From AWTP1-13 sp963797005 (GTDB lineage Bacteria > Pseudomonadota > Alphaproteobacteria > Rhizobiales > Hyphomicrobiaceae), in the NCBI GenBank assembly GCA_963797005.1, contig CAWCOF010000002.1:62001-126000 (forward strand): DNA of 64,000 bases. Direction: 5' to 3'. This document shows positions 18,264 to 29,688 of this stretch, in pieces. Positions within the stretch are counted from its first letter, which is position 1. Each line of letters starts with the position of its first letter. Under the pieces are notes generated by a model, which was not told the DNA's origin, searched no databases, and saw only the letters and a program-made list of their open reading frames with translations. Both the position numbers and the translations under genes were made by a program.

Positions 18264-18842
18264 ATGGCTCTATCTTCAGGTACACGACAGGCCTCTGTCC
18301 TGGCGGCGGCATGGCTGGTGGCACTGGCCTCGGCCGGGTTCAGCGTGCTCTACTTTGCCGAGATCAAGACGGTGTCCCGCCAGATGCTCGGCCTCGAGGC
18401 CCCGTCCAACGCCGTCGCCGGCCGCAGGGTGCAGGGCCGAGCAGCCGAGCGGGCGGTTTCAGCCTCGCGCGGCCGTATCGTGGAGCTCAAGGCCGGTGCC
18501 CACGGCCACTACTATGCCAGGGCCGAGATCAACGGCCGGCCGATCGATGTGCTCGTCGATTCCGGCGCCTCGCTCGTGGCGCTCACCTATGACGATGCCC
18601 GCAGTGCAGGCCTCAGTATTCGCGACAGCGACTACACCCAACGCGTGAGCACGGCCAACGGCTCCGCTCGCGTGGCTCCCGTGACGCTCGACCGCGTCAG
18701 CATCGGCGACATCGCCGTGCGCGATGTTCCGGCAGCCGTGAGCGAGCCGGGCAGCCTGGCGACCTCGCTGCTGGGCATGTCGTTTCTCGGCCGCTTGCAG
18801 CAGATCGACATTCGCAGCGGCGTGCTCGTCTTGAAGGAGTAG
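18264..18842 (+). CDS. Second retropepsin-like aspartic protease, tandem paralogue
   Basis: The 192-residue protein has a single N-terminal membrane anchor (about residues 11-32) and an aspartic protease domain with D99-S100-G101 (VLVDSGASLVAL). It ends with LLGMSFLGRLQQ, parallel to LLGMSFLSRL in the upstream protein. The DSG in place of DTG is an accepted variant of the catalytic triad. The start is uncertain: ATG at 18264 was chosen, with an in-frame GTG at 18222. It is one of a tandem pair with diverged N-termini, so heterodimers or distinct targets are possible. Confidence 0.87.
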   Translation: MALSSGTRQASVLAAAWLVALASAGFSVLYFAEIKTVSRQMLGLEAPSNAVAGRRVQGRAAERAVSASRGRIVELKAGAHGHYYARAEINGRPIDVLVDSGASLVALTYDDARSAGLSIRDSDYTQRVSTANGSARVAPVTLDRVSIGDIAVRDVPAAVSEPGSLATSLLGMSFLGRLQQIDIRSGVLVLKE

Positions 18843-18955
18843 GGCGCGCTCCCGCGCGCATTGACCCGTCCCCGCCTTTTTGTCACAGAGCTGCCGTCGT
18901 TGTTTTGACGGATATCGGGCGTCTGCTCCAGCCGCCACAGCCGAAAGACTCGAGC

Positions 18956-20456
18956 ATGCTTCCCAAGCCGCGCGCCGACCTCAAGCCCAACACGGCAGAC
19001 TTCGAGCGGCTGCCGCTCGTCAAGCCGACCGGTTTTCGCGAGTACGATGCGCGCTGGCTGTTTCCCGGCGAGATCAACCTCATGGGGCTCAATGCCATCG
19101 GTCTGGGGCTGGCGACGCTGGCCGGCCGACGCGGGGTGCCCAAGCGGTTCGTCGTCGGCCACGACTACCGCTCCTACTCGGCATCGGTGAAGCAGGCGCT
19201 CATGACGGGGCTGCTGGCGGGCGGCGCCGAGGTGCACGATATCGGTCTTGCCCTGTCTCCCATGGCCTACTTCGCCCAGTTCGAGCTCGACGTCGAAGGC
19301 GTGGCGATGGTGACGGCGAGCCATAACGACAACGGCTGGACCGGCATCAAGATGGGGTTCCAGCGCCCGCTCACGTTCGGACCCGAGGAGATGACGGCGC
19401 TGAAGGAGCTCGTGCTCGGCGGCGCCTGCGAGGCCGCCACGGGTGGGCGCTATGTGTTCGTGCCCGATCTCGCCCAGCGCTACATGGCGGCCCTCGACGC
19501 ACCGGCCCAAGCTGAAGCGCCGGCTCAAGGTCGTGGCCGCCTGCGGCAACGGCACGGCCGGCGTCTTCGCCCCGCAGGTTCTGGAGGCCATCGGCTGCGA
19601 GGTCGTGCCGCTCGACTGCACGCTCGACTACACGTTCCCCCGCTACAATCCCAATCCCGAAGACATGAAGATGCTGCACGCCATGGCCGACGCCGTGAAG
19701 GCGAACAAGGCGGACGTGGGCTTCGGCTTCGACGGCGACGGGGACCGTTGCGGGGTGGTCGACAACGAGGGCCACGAGATCTTCGCCGACAAGGTCGGCG
19801 TCATGCTGGCGCGCGATCTCTCCAGCCGGCACGCCAATGCGGTGTTCGTCGCCGACGTGAAATCGACCGGCCTGTTCCTCACCGATCCCGTATTGAAGGC
19901 CAACGGTGCGCGCACGCTCTATTGGAAGACCGGCCATTCCTACATGAAGCGCTACACGCATGAGCAGAAGGCGCTGGTCGGCTTCGAGAAGTCGGGCCAC
20001 TTCTTCTTCCAGCCGCCGCTGGGCCGTGGCTACGACGACGGTCTGGTGGCGGCACTCGCCGTGTGCGACATGCTCGACCGCAACCCCGGCGCGACGCTGG
20101 CGGACCTGAAGAACGCGCTTCCCAAGACGTGGGGGTCGCCCACCATGTCGCCGCACTGCGCCGACGAGGTGAAATACGACGTGGTCGGCCGGATCACGGC
20201 GCAGTACCAGGAGGCCGCCGCGGCGGGCGCGCCCGTTGCCGGGCAGAAAATGCGCGACCTCGTCACCGTCAACGGCGTGCGCGTGGTGCTCGAGGACGGC
20301 ACCTGGGGGCTGGTGCGCGCCTCCTCAAACAAGCCCGAGCTCGTGATCGTGGTCGAGAGCCCCGTGTCGGAAGCCAACATGCGCGCCATCTTCGCCGACA
20401 TCGATGGCCGGCTGTCGAAGTATCCCGAGGTCGGGGAATACAACCAAAAGATCTGA
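18956..20456 (+). pseudogene. Phosphomannomutase/phosphoglucomutase gene with a +1 frameshift
   Basis: The reading is intact in two frames that join at about 19500. The first part (from ATG 18956) gives the phosphoserine loop with S122 (MVTASHNDNGWTG) and runs to RYMAALDA. The frame then continues one base later, from codon 19503, as RPKLKRRLKVVAACGNGTAG, with the metal-binding loop GFGFDGDGDRCG, the sugar-binding GFEKSGHFFF and the C-terminal phosphate loop RASSNKPEL. Together they make a normal enzyme of about 500 residues that interconverts mannose or glucose 6- and 1-phosphates. One extra base (19501 or 19502, in GCACCGG) explains the break. Codon use is normal on both sides, so a sequencing error or a recent mutation is likely. 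Confidence 0.85.
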
Positions 20457-20562
20457 GCCGATCCGGCGGGTCGTCGGACGGGTGGTCTCAGCACCTCTCC
20501 TCCCGTGCCAGATTGGCCGTTCGCCTATCCCTTGGCTGCCGGGGGAGCCTGCCGGCCTTTCA

Positions 20563-21255
20563 CTACTGGTGGCGGGCGATCGAGATACCCTCTTCCTTGC
20601 AGTGCTCGAAGAGGAAGTTGTTGATCTCGGCGGCCACGGTCCGGGAGATGAAGCCGGACGCCTTGTCCACCGCCATGATCGAGGTGACGGCGGCCGATGC
20701 CAGTGCCGAGCCTTCCGTCTTCACCGGTGCGAGCGCTACCGATTTCGCCTGCCCGTTCTCGAAGGTCACGACCGGCGTGACCTTGATGCTGACCGTGAAG
20801 GCTTGGCCTTTGGTTGGATCCTTGTCGTCCACCACGCAGCTGAATGCGTGCTCGGGAAAGCTCACCGTTGTCTTCGCCTCAGTCGCCGCCTTCTTGATGG
20901 CGTCCCGGTCCAGGTCGATGCTGACGCTGCATTGCATGTGTCCGTAGTGCCAGACGTAGCTGCCGCCGATGATCTTGGCCGTGATGTCCTTCTGCGGCCA
21001 CGTCTTGGTCACCGCGCAGGTGATCGGCGCTCCGGCAGCCGGCTTTGCGAACGCGGAGCAGATCTCCACCTTGCAGGCGCGCCGCGCTTCTTTCTCCTTT
21101 GCCATCCGCGCGGCGATCTCGGGCGTGACGTCTGCCTGTTGAGATGACGCGGCGATGGCCATGAGCGGCAGGATCGCCGCGGCAGCAAATGCGACTTTGG
21201 CAACACGAGACCACCTTGCGCCGTTGCGTCTGGCAGGTTCGTCCGGAAGCGGCAT
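20563..21255 (-). CDS. Exported or membrane-anchored protein of unknown function
   Basis: The 230-residue protein has a charged N-terminus, then a hydrophobic segment (VAFAAAAILPLMAIAASS, about residues 21-38) that could be a signal peptide or anchor. The rest is soluble, with several cysteines (ACKVEICSA, ITCAVTK, MQCSVSI, FSCVVDD, FEHCKEE), so disulfides in the periplasm are plausible. No domain recognised. The ATG at 21255 has GGGAGAG 8 nt upstream, which decides it over longer readings. It stands between the phosphomannomutase gene and dusA. Confidence 0.78.
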   Translation of the reverse strand: MPLPDEPARRNGARWSRVAKVAFAAAAILPLMAIAASSQQADVTPEIAARMAKEKEARRACKVEICSAFAKPAAGAPITCAVTKTWPQKDITAKIIGGSYVWHYGHMQCSVSIDLDRDAIKKAATEAKTTVSFPEHAFSCVVDDKDPTKGQAFTVSIKVTPVVTFENGQAKSVALAPVKTEGSALASAAVTSIMAVDKASGFISRTVAAEINNFLFEHCKEEGISIARHQ

Positions 21256-21513
21256 GTCTGTTCTCTCCCGTTCTCGTAGCAGCGGCTGACATCTGGGGAA
21301 TGCACCACGCGCCGTCGGCATGGGCAATCGCCGTTCAGCGGGGATCGCCCGTCGCCCGGCCGTCGTGCGGCGCGGCAGCCGGTTGAACGGCACGCCCTTG
21401 ACGAATTGATGACGAAGGCAGCCAGCAACAGGGTGGCTCCACATGGCCTGTGTCCGCAAGTGGCGGTAAGCCGCGGGAATTCCTTGATGCAGAGGGCCCT
21501 CGTCGACCGACGT

Positions 21514-22515
<1,002 letters not shown>

Positions 22516-22572
22516 GGATTGCCCTATATTATCAGTGAGCACGGATGAGAATGTGCACACTTTTGTTCGCAT

Positions 22573-22957
22573 CTGTTCTCACCCTTGCGCAGCATTTCGC
22601 AGCTTCCGTGTGCACGTTTTGTGTATGCTAAGTCACTTTCGGCGGCCCCGCCCATGGCAGCGTACAACTAGCTACCCTCTGGCTACTGGAGAGTGCAGGT
22701 CCGGCGCAAGCGTCAGTACGCCTCGCGAAGCGCGGCCTTCTGGAGCTAGGTCCTTCACGGACAAGATCGCCGAGCGAACGGACAGGATCGCCGAGCGTCT
22801 CGCGGAGGCGCAAACAGGCAAGTCGCGGTCGCGCCGGCGCCGCCGATAGGCCGTGGACCCATAGAGGGGCTCAGCAGCGCAATTGCGCTTGCCAACGGGC
22901 GCTGACGGTCAGCATGTAGGCGCTGACCGCTTACAAATTCGCCGCGGGGAGCCCGAC
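22573..22957. other. Intergenic region between dusA and the nucleotidyltransferase gene
   Basis: About 385 bp without a convincing gene. It holds TGAGAA...TTCTCA around the dusA 5' side (22545-22579) and an imperfect 21-bp tandem duplication at 22760-22801 (gacaagatcgccgagcgaac / gacaggatcgccgagcgtct). Just before the next gene is a short palindrome GCTGAC-G-GTCAGC at 22901-22913 with GCTGACC repeated at 22922. An open frame of 111 codons spans 22514-22849, but it overlaps the dusA start and has no recognisable product. Confidence 0.4.
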
Positions 22958-23566
22958 GTGCCGCCTCAATCCCGCATCGCCGCCATCGTGCTCGCCGCCG
23001 GACGGTCGACGCGCATGGGGGTGGCCAACAAGCTGCTCTCCGACATTGAGGGCGCGCCCATGGTGCGTCGCGTGGTGCAGGCGGCGCTCGCGAGCCATGC
23101 GCGGCCGGTGCTGGTCGTCACCGGCCACCAGGCTGACGAGGTGCGGGCCGCGCTGGCCGGGCTCGATGTGGCGTTCGTCCACAATCCCGACTATGCCGGC
23201 GGGCTCAGCACGTCGCTCAAGGCAGGTATCGCCACCCTGCCGGAGGCAATCGAGGGCGCCGTGGTGCTGCTGGGCGACATGCCGCGCGTCACCGCCGACC
23301 ACATCGACCGGCTGATCGACGCGTTCGCGACAGAGCAGGGCCGGTGCATCTGTGTTCCCGTGCACCAGGGCCGGCGCGGCAATCCCGTGCTGTGGTCCTC
23401 GGCCTTCTTTCCCCAGATGCAGCAGCTGGGGGGCGATGCCGGCGCCAGGACGCTACTGGGCGCCCACCCCGATCGCGTGCGTGAGGTCGATCTCGCCACC
23501 GACGCCATCTTCCTTGACGTGGACACACCGGAAGCGCTGGCGAAGCTGCGAGCGCGAGGCGCCTGA
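22958..23566 (+). CDS. MobA/MocA-like molybdenum cofactor nucleotidyltransferase family protein
   Basis: The 202-residue GT-A-fold NTP transferase has the signature IAAIVLAAGRSTRMG with the following lysine (ANKLL), then VVLLGDMPRVTADHI and GRRGNPVLW. The pattern matches MocA, the CTP:molybdopterin cytidylyltransferase family, and relatives accompanying molybdenum hydroxylases. It could supply the cytosine dinucleotide cofactor for the CoxSLM-type enzyme at 52798-56581, though the genes are 29 kb apart; this link is inference. The GTG at 22958 has GGGGAG 6 nt upstream. The last reading DVDTPEALAKL is typical of the family. Confidence 0.85.
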   Translation: MPPQSRIAAIVLAAGRSTRMGVANKLLSDIEGAPMVRRVVQAALASHARPVLVVTGHQADEVRAALAGLDVAFVHNPDYAGGLSTSLKAGIATLPEAIEGAVVLLGDMPRVTADHIDRLIDAFATEQGRCICVPVHQGRRGNPVLWSSAFFPQMQQLGGDAGARTLLGAHPDRVREVDLATDAIFLDVDTPEALAKLRARGA

Positions 23567-23632
23567 GGCCGCGCCTTCATCCTTGTAGCGTCTCCGCTCG
23601 AGGGATTGGGCAGGCGAGGGGAACGGACGCGC

Positions 23633-24241
23633 TCAGCACCCCGGCTCGCCGAATAGGTCGTCCATCGGCACGGGACGATAGCCCAGGGGCATGTTGCGGG
23701 GCGCGCGCGCCGATATGGCGTCGCTGTAGAGCGCGCCGTCATGGAAAAAGTAGGAGACCGTGGTCTGGTAGGTGCCGATGCGCGGATGCTCCTTCGTCTT
23801 CAGCACGCTGCGCGTGGTGGTCACCACGCAGGCAATCTCGCCGTCCGCGATGGCCTTCTGAAGCGACCTGTCATCCAGCATCTCCTCCAGGACACCGCAG
23901 GCGATGCCCGCAAGGTCCTGCCCGATCCACGCGGTGATGGAGGGCCGCTTGGCGATCGCAAGCGGGGAAACCGCCAGGAGCTGCAGGTTCGGCATGCGAG
24001 ACAGCGCCCGCGGCGCGGGACAGTTTCTCACCGAGATGGCAAGGCGGCTCAGCATCGTTCCTTCCGGCGCGGCCGCAAGATCGCGCAGCCGCGTCTGCAG
24101 CTCAAGGCCCGGCCGGTCCTGGCCCAGCTCCCAGCGTGAGACCGTGCGCTGCGATACGCCGACCAGCGCGGCCATGCGGGCCTGCGTCAAGCCGTATCGC
24201 AGCCGGTAGCGCTTGACGAATTCCCGCCAGGTGTCCGGCAT
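23633..24241 (-). CDS. XRE-type helix-turn-helix protein with an unclassified C-terminal domain
   Basis: The 202-residue protein starts with an HTH (about residues 7-50: YRLRYGLTQARMAALVGVSQ then RTVSRWELGQDRPGLELQTR). A C-terminal region of about 140 residues follows with GQDLAGIACGVLEEML and ACVVTTTRSVLKTKEHPRIG stretches, resembling a small-molecule sensing (PAS-like) domain without a clear match. The ATG at 24241 has GGGAG 7 nt upstream. It is likely a transcription regulator; ligand and targets are unknown. It is convergent with the MocA-like gene. Confidence 0.8.
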   Translation of the reverse strand: MPDTWREFVKRYRLRYGLTQARMAALVGVSQRTVSRWELGQDRPGLELQTRLRDLAAAPEGTMLSRLAISVRNCPAPRALSRMPNLQLLAVSPLAIAKRPSITAWIGQDLAGIACGVLEEMLDDRSLQKAIADGEIACVVTTTRSVLKTKEHPRIGTYQTTVSYFFHDGALYSDAISARAPRNMPLGYRPVPMDDLFGEPGC

Positions 24242-24560
24242 CCGGACGCTCCCAGAATCCTAGACGCTCTCAGACGTTGATCGCCTGCGAACGATTGGCG
24301 ATGATAATCCTCTCGGCAGCCGTTTGGAACTTGCAAGATCGGCCGGGAGTTCGCTGCTTCTGCCGCACCGCCGGGAGATGGAAAGCGCCACCCGGTGGCG
24401 CGTGCGGCGGGGACGGGGGTCATCGGAGACGGTGTCTGCGATGACCCCCGTGCGCATGCGCCGGTTCGGCTGCGCGCCACCATCTCTCCTCGACATAATT
24501 CGACCATCCCGCTAATGCCTCTCTATCCTCCCGCCCACACCAATCCGACAAGAGGTTGAT
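24242..24560. other. Divergent intergenic region, XRE regulator / bactofilin
   Basis: About 320 bp between two divergently transcribed genes. I see no ORF, RNA gene or repeat. It contains the local palindrome-like run GGGGGTCATCGGAGACGGTG / ATGACCCCCGTGC at 24413-24453, an inverted repeat (GGGGGTCATCG ... CGATGACCCCC) with about 17 nt between arms. Promoters for both genes should lie here. Confidence 0.4.
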
Positions 24561-25025
24561 ATGTTCACGCGTACCTCTTCAGCCGAACCGAGAACCATAG
24601 AGCCGATCCCCGGCCCTCCCAGCCGACCCAATGGTGTGCAGCACCGCACGGGTCCCATGGAGGGCGGCAAGTCGGTGATCGGCAATGACCTCAAGATCGT
24701 CGGTCAAGGCCTCAAGATCATCAGCCAGGGCGTGCTCCAGGTCGACGGTGAGATCGAAGGTGATGTCAGCGCGGCCGAGGTCATCGTCGGCGAGCAGGGC
24801 AAGGTGACGGGAATGGTGGCGGGCCAGCAGATCGTCATCGAGGGCAAGGTTGCGGGCGTGATCTGCGGCAAAACGGTTGCCTTGCGGTCGTCGTCCGATG
24901 TCGAAGGCGACATCCATCACATGTCCTTCACGATCGAGATGGGCGCCATGTTCGACGGCCGCAGCCGGCGTGTGGCGAACGACGCCGAGCTCCATGCGCT
25001 CATGGAGGGAAAGGTCGCCTCCTAG
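24561..25025 (+). CDS. Bactofilin (polymer-forming cytoskeletal protein)
   Basis: The 154-residue protein has a proline-rich disordered N-terminus (about residues 1-35) and a bactofilin core of short beta-helix turns: VIGNDLKIVGQGLKI, then repeated G-x-(V/I) rungs such as VDGEIEGDVSAAEVIVGEQG and GKVAGVICGKTV. Bactofilins polymerise without nucleotides and scaffold cell-wall enzymes, stalks or chromosome segregation proteins. No peptidase or synthase gene is adjacent. The ATG is preceded by AAGAGG. The next feature downstream is a half copy of the CTAGAGC-ended dispersed repeat. Confidence 0.92.
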   Translation: MFTRTSSAEPRTIEPIPGPPSRPNGVQHRTGPMEGGKSVIGNDLKIVGQGLKIISQGVLQVDGEIEGDVSAAEVIVGEQGKVTGMVAGQQIVIEGKVAGVICGKTVALRSSSDVEGDIHHMSFTIEMGAMFDGRSRRVANDAELHALMEGKVAS

Positions 25026-25098
25026 CAGGCGCGTCCAGCGCTCTTCGCGCACGATTTGCGGCCAACCAACGACAAAGCAGTAGGCGCTGCCCGCGCCT

Positions 25099-25191
25099 GC
25101 TCTTAACATATTGAATAGAGCAGGAGTCACGCTTCGGCCGAAACGTCGCCATCGAGGCAAGGCGATTCCATCTGAAGCGATCCGGTTCTAG
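25099..25191. repeat. Half copy of the CTAGAGC-ended ~150-bp dispersed repeat
   Basis: Matches the right half of the complete copies at 38404-38554 and 52439-52589, from GCTCTTAACATATTGAATAG to the terminal TTCTAG. It includes the shared GCTTCGGCCGAAACGTCGCC core. The left half is absent. The terminal CTAG contains the stop codon of the minus-strand DUF2252 gene (CTA at 25188-25190 reads TAG). Confidence 0.85.
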
Positions 25192-26261
25192 GGTTTGACT
25201 GCGCGGTAGGCCTCGAAGTCGCGGTGCGTGGCGGCGGCCATGCCCTGGGCGCTCCTGGCCAGCCAGCCGGGCTTGCGGCGCCCGAGATCGCCCTGGATCG
25301 CGCCGCGCCGGTCCTTGACGCCCAGGTGCACGCTCGCGAGCTCCCGCCCCATCATGCGCAGAAGATGGCTCGAGACTTTCGCCAGCACCGGGTCGTCGGC
25401 TTCGATCTTGCGGTTATTGGGCGACAGGCGGCGCACGACGATCGTGTGCTCGACCGCAAGATAGGGATCGGGAACCCGGTAGCGGCCGTTGGCGATCTCT
25501 TCGCTGCGCAGCTTCCCCGCGCCGCCGCCATGTGCGAGGTCCCAGGCCGACATCACCAGCGCTTTTGCCTCGCGCACCACCTCGCCGCCGCGCCATTCGG
25601 CAACCCCAATCCACCGTGGCCGTCCGAGGCTGCCGGAGCCTGCCGTGCGGCGCGCGGTCCATCCCTTGCCATGCTGCCGCGGCAACTCCTTGGTCAGCAA
25701 TTGGCGGTAGGGCGGCGGCGCCACCTGCGGCGTGTGATTGTGGATGTCCTGCCAGAATTTTCGGCGTTGGCCTTCAGAGACGACGGCCAGCCGGCGCAAC
25801 CAGAGGAACTCCCGATCCAGCACGATGGGCGAGGGCGCGTCGAGACCCTCGCGATAGCCGCGCAGGATGGCGCTGGCGATGCGCGCAGGCGTTGCCTTCC
25901 TCGGCAGGTCGGCAAGCAAGGCACTCGTCGCCAGGCGCACGAGGTCCAACGCGTAGGGCATCTCGGCGGCCTCGTCGAAATCGTTGACGCCCCAGATCAG
26001 GCGTCCCTCGGCATCGCGCCAGGTGCCGAAATTCTCCAGATGGATGTCGCCGACCGCCAGCACGCTGGGGGCAGACGCCAGGTCCGGGCATGCCTCGAGC
26101 ACGGTCTCGGCCCAACGCCAGTAGGTCGCGCGCAGGAACGAGAATGCGTCCTTGCGCATCTTCTTGTGCTTGCGCCGCAGATCCTTGGCAACGAGGCTCC
26201 CGCCCAGCTCCTTCCTCAGCCATGCCTCATAGCGCTTGGTGGAGCGGTGGATGTCGAGCAT
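25188..26261 (-). CDS. DUF2252 family protein
   Basis: The 357-residue protein matches DUF2252, whose fold resembles aminoglycoside-phosphotransferase-like kinases. The segment SVLAVGDIHLENFGTWRDAEG (by position about residues 64-84) resembles the catalytic GD-x-H-x-x-N loop, and INDFDEAAE-like WGVNDFDEAAEMPYALDL resembles the DFD metal-binding loop. Catalysis in this family has not been established, so kinase activity is only suggested. Its TAG stop codon lies inside the CTAG end of the dispersed repeat at 25099-25191, so the C-terminus (RAVKP) may have been set by the insertion. Confidence 0.85.
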   Translation of the reverse strand: MLDIHRSTKRYEAWLRKELGGSLVAKDLRRKHKKMRKDAFSFLRATYWRWAETVLEACPDLASAPSVLAVGDIHLENFGTWRDAEGRLIWGVNDFDEAAEMPYALDLVRLATSALLADLPRKATPARIASAILRGYREGLDAPSPIVLDREFLWLRRLAVVSEGQRRKFWQDIHNHTPQVAPPPYRQLLTKELPRQHGKGWTARRTAGSGSLGRPRWIGVAEWRGGEVVREAKALVMSAWDLAHGGGAGKLRSEEIANGRYRVPDPYLAVEHTIVVRRLSPNNRKIEADDPVLAKVSSHLLRMMGRELASVHLGVKDRRGAIQGDLGRRKPGWLARSAQGMAAATHRDFEAYRAVKP

Positions 26262-26543
26262 GCAGGGTCTCGCAAAAGGGCCTCAGTAAAATCGCCGGGG
26301 CGCAAATTGGCCCGGCTCTCGTGTCCCCGTTGAGGCAAGGCGGGCGCCTCAGCCATGGCGCCGTAGGGCAAAGACGACGAACGGGAGGGTAGCACGGTCG
26401 GCGCGGGGTTTCCTGTGGAGAGGCGCTGCGCACCTGCCTGTTTGTCCATTCCGCCGCGTGTCCCGCAACTTCAAAGCCGAGGGACGATCACCTATAGTCC
26501 CGGCTGGGCTCGGCATCCGGCCTCGCCTGGAAAAGGTAGTGGA

Positions 26544-27980
<1,437 letters not shown>

Positions 27981-27985
27981 GTGCG

Positions 27986-29311
27986 ATGGCAAACCTCTTC
28001 CAAGCCGCCGGTCTGGAGAGAGCGGCACCGCGTCCTCTCGCCGATCGTCTGCGCCCCAAGAAGCTTGCCGAGGTGGTGGGCCAGGACGATCTTGTCGGCC
28101 CGCAAGGCACGCTGACGCGCATGCTCGAAGCCAAGAGGCCGCAGAGCATGATCTTGTGGGGCCCGCCCGGCACGGGCAAGACCACGGTCGCGCGCCTGCT
28201 GGCCGACGAGACGAGCCTGGCCTTCGAGCAGCTCTCGGCCATCTTCTCCGGCGTCCAGGAGCTGCGCAAAGCCTTCGACCGCGCCAAGAGCCTGCGCGAC
28301 ACCGGCAAGGGGACGCTCCTTTTCATCGACGAGATCCACCGCTTCAACCGCTCCCAGCAGGACAGCTTCCTCCCCCACATGGAGGACGGCACGATAACGC
28401 TGGTCGGCGCCACCACCGAGAACCCGTCCTTCGAGCTCAACGGCGCGTTGCTGTCGCGTGCGCTCGTGCTGGTCTTCCACCGGCTCGACGAGGCCGCCAT
28501 GGCGGAGCTGCTCGCCCGCGCGGAGAAGGAGGAGGGCCGGGCCCTGCCGCTCGACGCCGACGCACGCGAGGCGCTCGTCGCCATGGCCGACGGCGATGGC
28601 CGCGGCGTACTCAACATGGCGGAGGAGATCTACGGCGCGCTCGCCGCGGGCGCCGCCCCGCTCGGCCGCGACGGCCTGATGAAGCTCGTGCAGCGTCGTG
28701 CCCCCCTCTACGACAAGTCGCGCGACGGCCACTACAACCTGATCAGCGCGCTGCACAAGGCCGTGCGCGGCTCCGACCCCGACGCGGCGCTCTATTGGCT
28801 GGCGCGCATGCTCGACGGCGGCGAGGCCCCGCTCTATGTGGCCCGCCGGCTCGTGCGCATGGCGGTCGAGGATATCGGCCTGGCCGATCCGCAGGCGCTG
28901 GTGCAGACGTTGGCCGCCAAGGAGACCTATGATTTCCTGGGCTCGCCGGAGGGCGAGCTGGCGCTGGCGCAGGCCGTCGTCTATCTCGCCACCGCGCCCA
29001 AATCCAATGCCGCCTACAAGGCCTTCGGCGCGGCCATGCGCACGGCCAAGGAGGGCGGCAGCCTGTCTCCCCCCAAGCACATCCTCAACGCGCCGACGAA
29101 ACTCATGAAACAGGAGGGGTACGGCGCGGGCTACGACTATGACCACGACGCGCCCGATGCCTTCTCGGGCCAGAGCTATTTCCCCGACGAGATGGCGCGC
29201 CAGCAGTTCTACGCGCCCGATGGCCGCGGCTTCGAGGCGGAGATCAAGAAGCGGCTGGAGCACTGGGCGCAGCGGCGCGCCGCGCGCGGCACGGGGAGCG
29301 GCCGCTCATGA
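27986..29311 (+). CDS. rarA: Replication-associated recombination protein RarA (MgsA)
   Basis: An AAA+ ATPase related to clamp loaders and RuvB that acts at stalled replication forks. The 441-residue protein has Walker A GPPGTGKTT, Walker B LLFIDEIHRFN, sensor 1 VGATTENPSFELN, arginine finger SRALV and the C-terminal tetramerisation domain with DLISALHKAVRGSDPDAALYW-like NLISALHKAVRGSDPDAALY. The ATG at 27986 is 5 bp after the protease stop codon, and the stop overlaps the crcB start (ATGA at 29308-29311). Confidence 0.96.
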   Translation: MANLFQAAGLERAAPRPLADRLRPKKLAEVVGQDDLVGPQGTLTRMLEAKRPQSMILWGPPGTGKTTVARLLADETSLAFEQLSAIFSGVQELRKAFDRAKSLRDTGKGTLLFIDEIHRFNRSQQDSFLPHMEDGTITLVGATTENPSFELNGALLSRALVLVFHRLDEAAMAELLARAEKEEGRALPLDADAREALVAMADGDGRGVLNMAEEIYGALAAGAAPLGRDGLMKLVQRRAPLYDKSRDGHYNLISALHKAVRGSDPDAALYWLARMLDGGEAPLYVARRLVRMAVEDIGLADPQALVQTLAAKETYDFLGSPEGELALAQAVVYLATAPKSNAAYKAFGAAMRTAKEGGSLSPPKHILNAPTKLMKQEGYGAGYDYDHDAPDAFSGQSYFPDEMARQQFYAPDGRGFEAEIKKRLEHWAQRRAARGTGSGRS

Positions 29312-29688
29312 GGCTCATATTGTACGCGGCAGCGGGTGGCGGCATCGGCGCGGCGGCCCGGCATCTCGTCAACATCGGCTTCGGCCGCTGGGTGGGCACG
29401 GGCTTTCCCTGGTCGACGCTGTTCGTCAATGTCGTGGGCTCGTTCCTGATGGGCGTGTTGATCGAGTCATTCGCGCTCAAGTTCAAAGGCTCGCTCGAGT
29501 TGCGCACGTTCCTCGCCACCGGCATGCTCGGCGGGTTCACCACCTTCTCCGCCTTCTCCATGGACTTCGCCCATCTCATGCAGCGCCATGACACGGCGAC
29601 GGGCATCGCCTATGCGATTGCCTCCGTCATCGTGTCCATCGCTGCCCTCTATGCCGGGCTGTGGCTCGTGCGCTGGCTCGTGACGTGA
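29308..29688 (+). CDS. crcB: Fluoride ion channel CrcB (Fluc)
   Basis: A 126-residue membrane protein with four hydrophobic segments and the family signatures GGGIGAAARHLVN, PWSTLFVNVVGSFLMG and GMLGGFTTFSAFSMD. The conserved asparagine and phenylalanine box residues form the fluoride pore. Fluc channels work as dual-topology dimers that export toxic fluoride. Its start overlaps the rarA stop and its stop overlaps the GTG of rluC. It is expressed from an upstream promoter, and I see no fluoride riboswitch directly before it. Confidence 0.95.
   Translation: MRLILYAAAGGGIGAAARHLVNIGFGRWVGTGFPWSTLFVNVVGSFLMGVLIESFALKFKGSLELRTFLATGMLGGFTTFSAFSMDFAHLMQRHDTATGIAYAIASVIVSIAALYAGLWLVRWLVT

Noticed and set aside
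22565..22578. LexA-like GTTC-N6-GTTC site upstream of dusA
   Set aside because: The alphaproteobacterial LexA box uses a 7-nt spacer (GTTC-N7-GTTC), while this one has 6, and dusA is not a known SOS gene.
29200..29308. Fluoride riboswitch before crcB
   Set aside because: crcB overlaps the end of rarA and no riboswitch fold is visible in the coding sequence before it.
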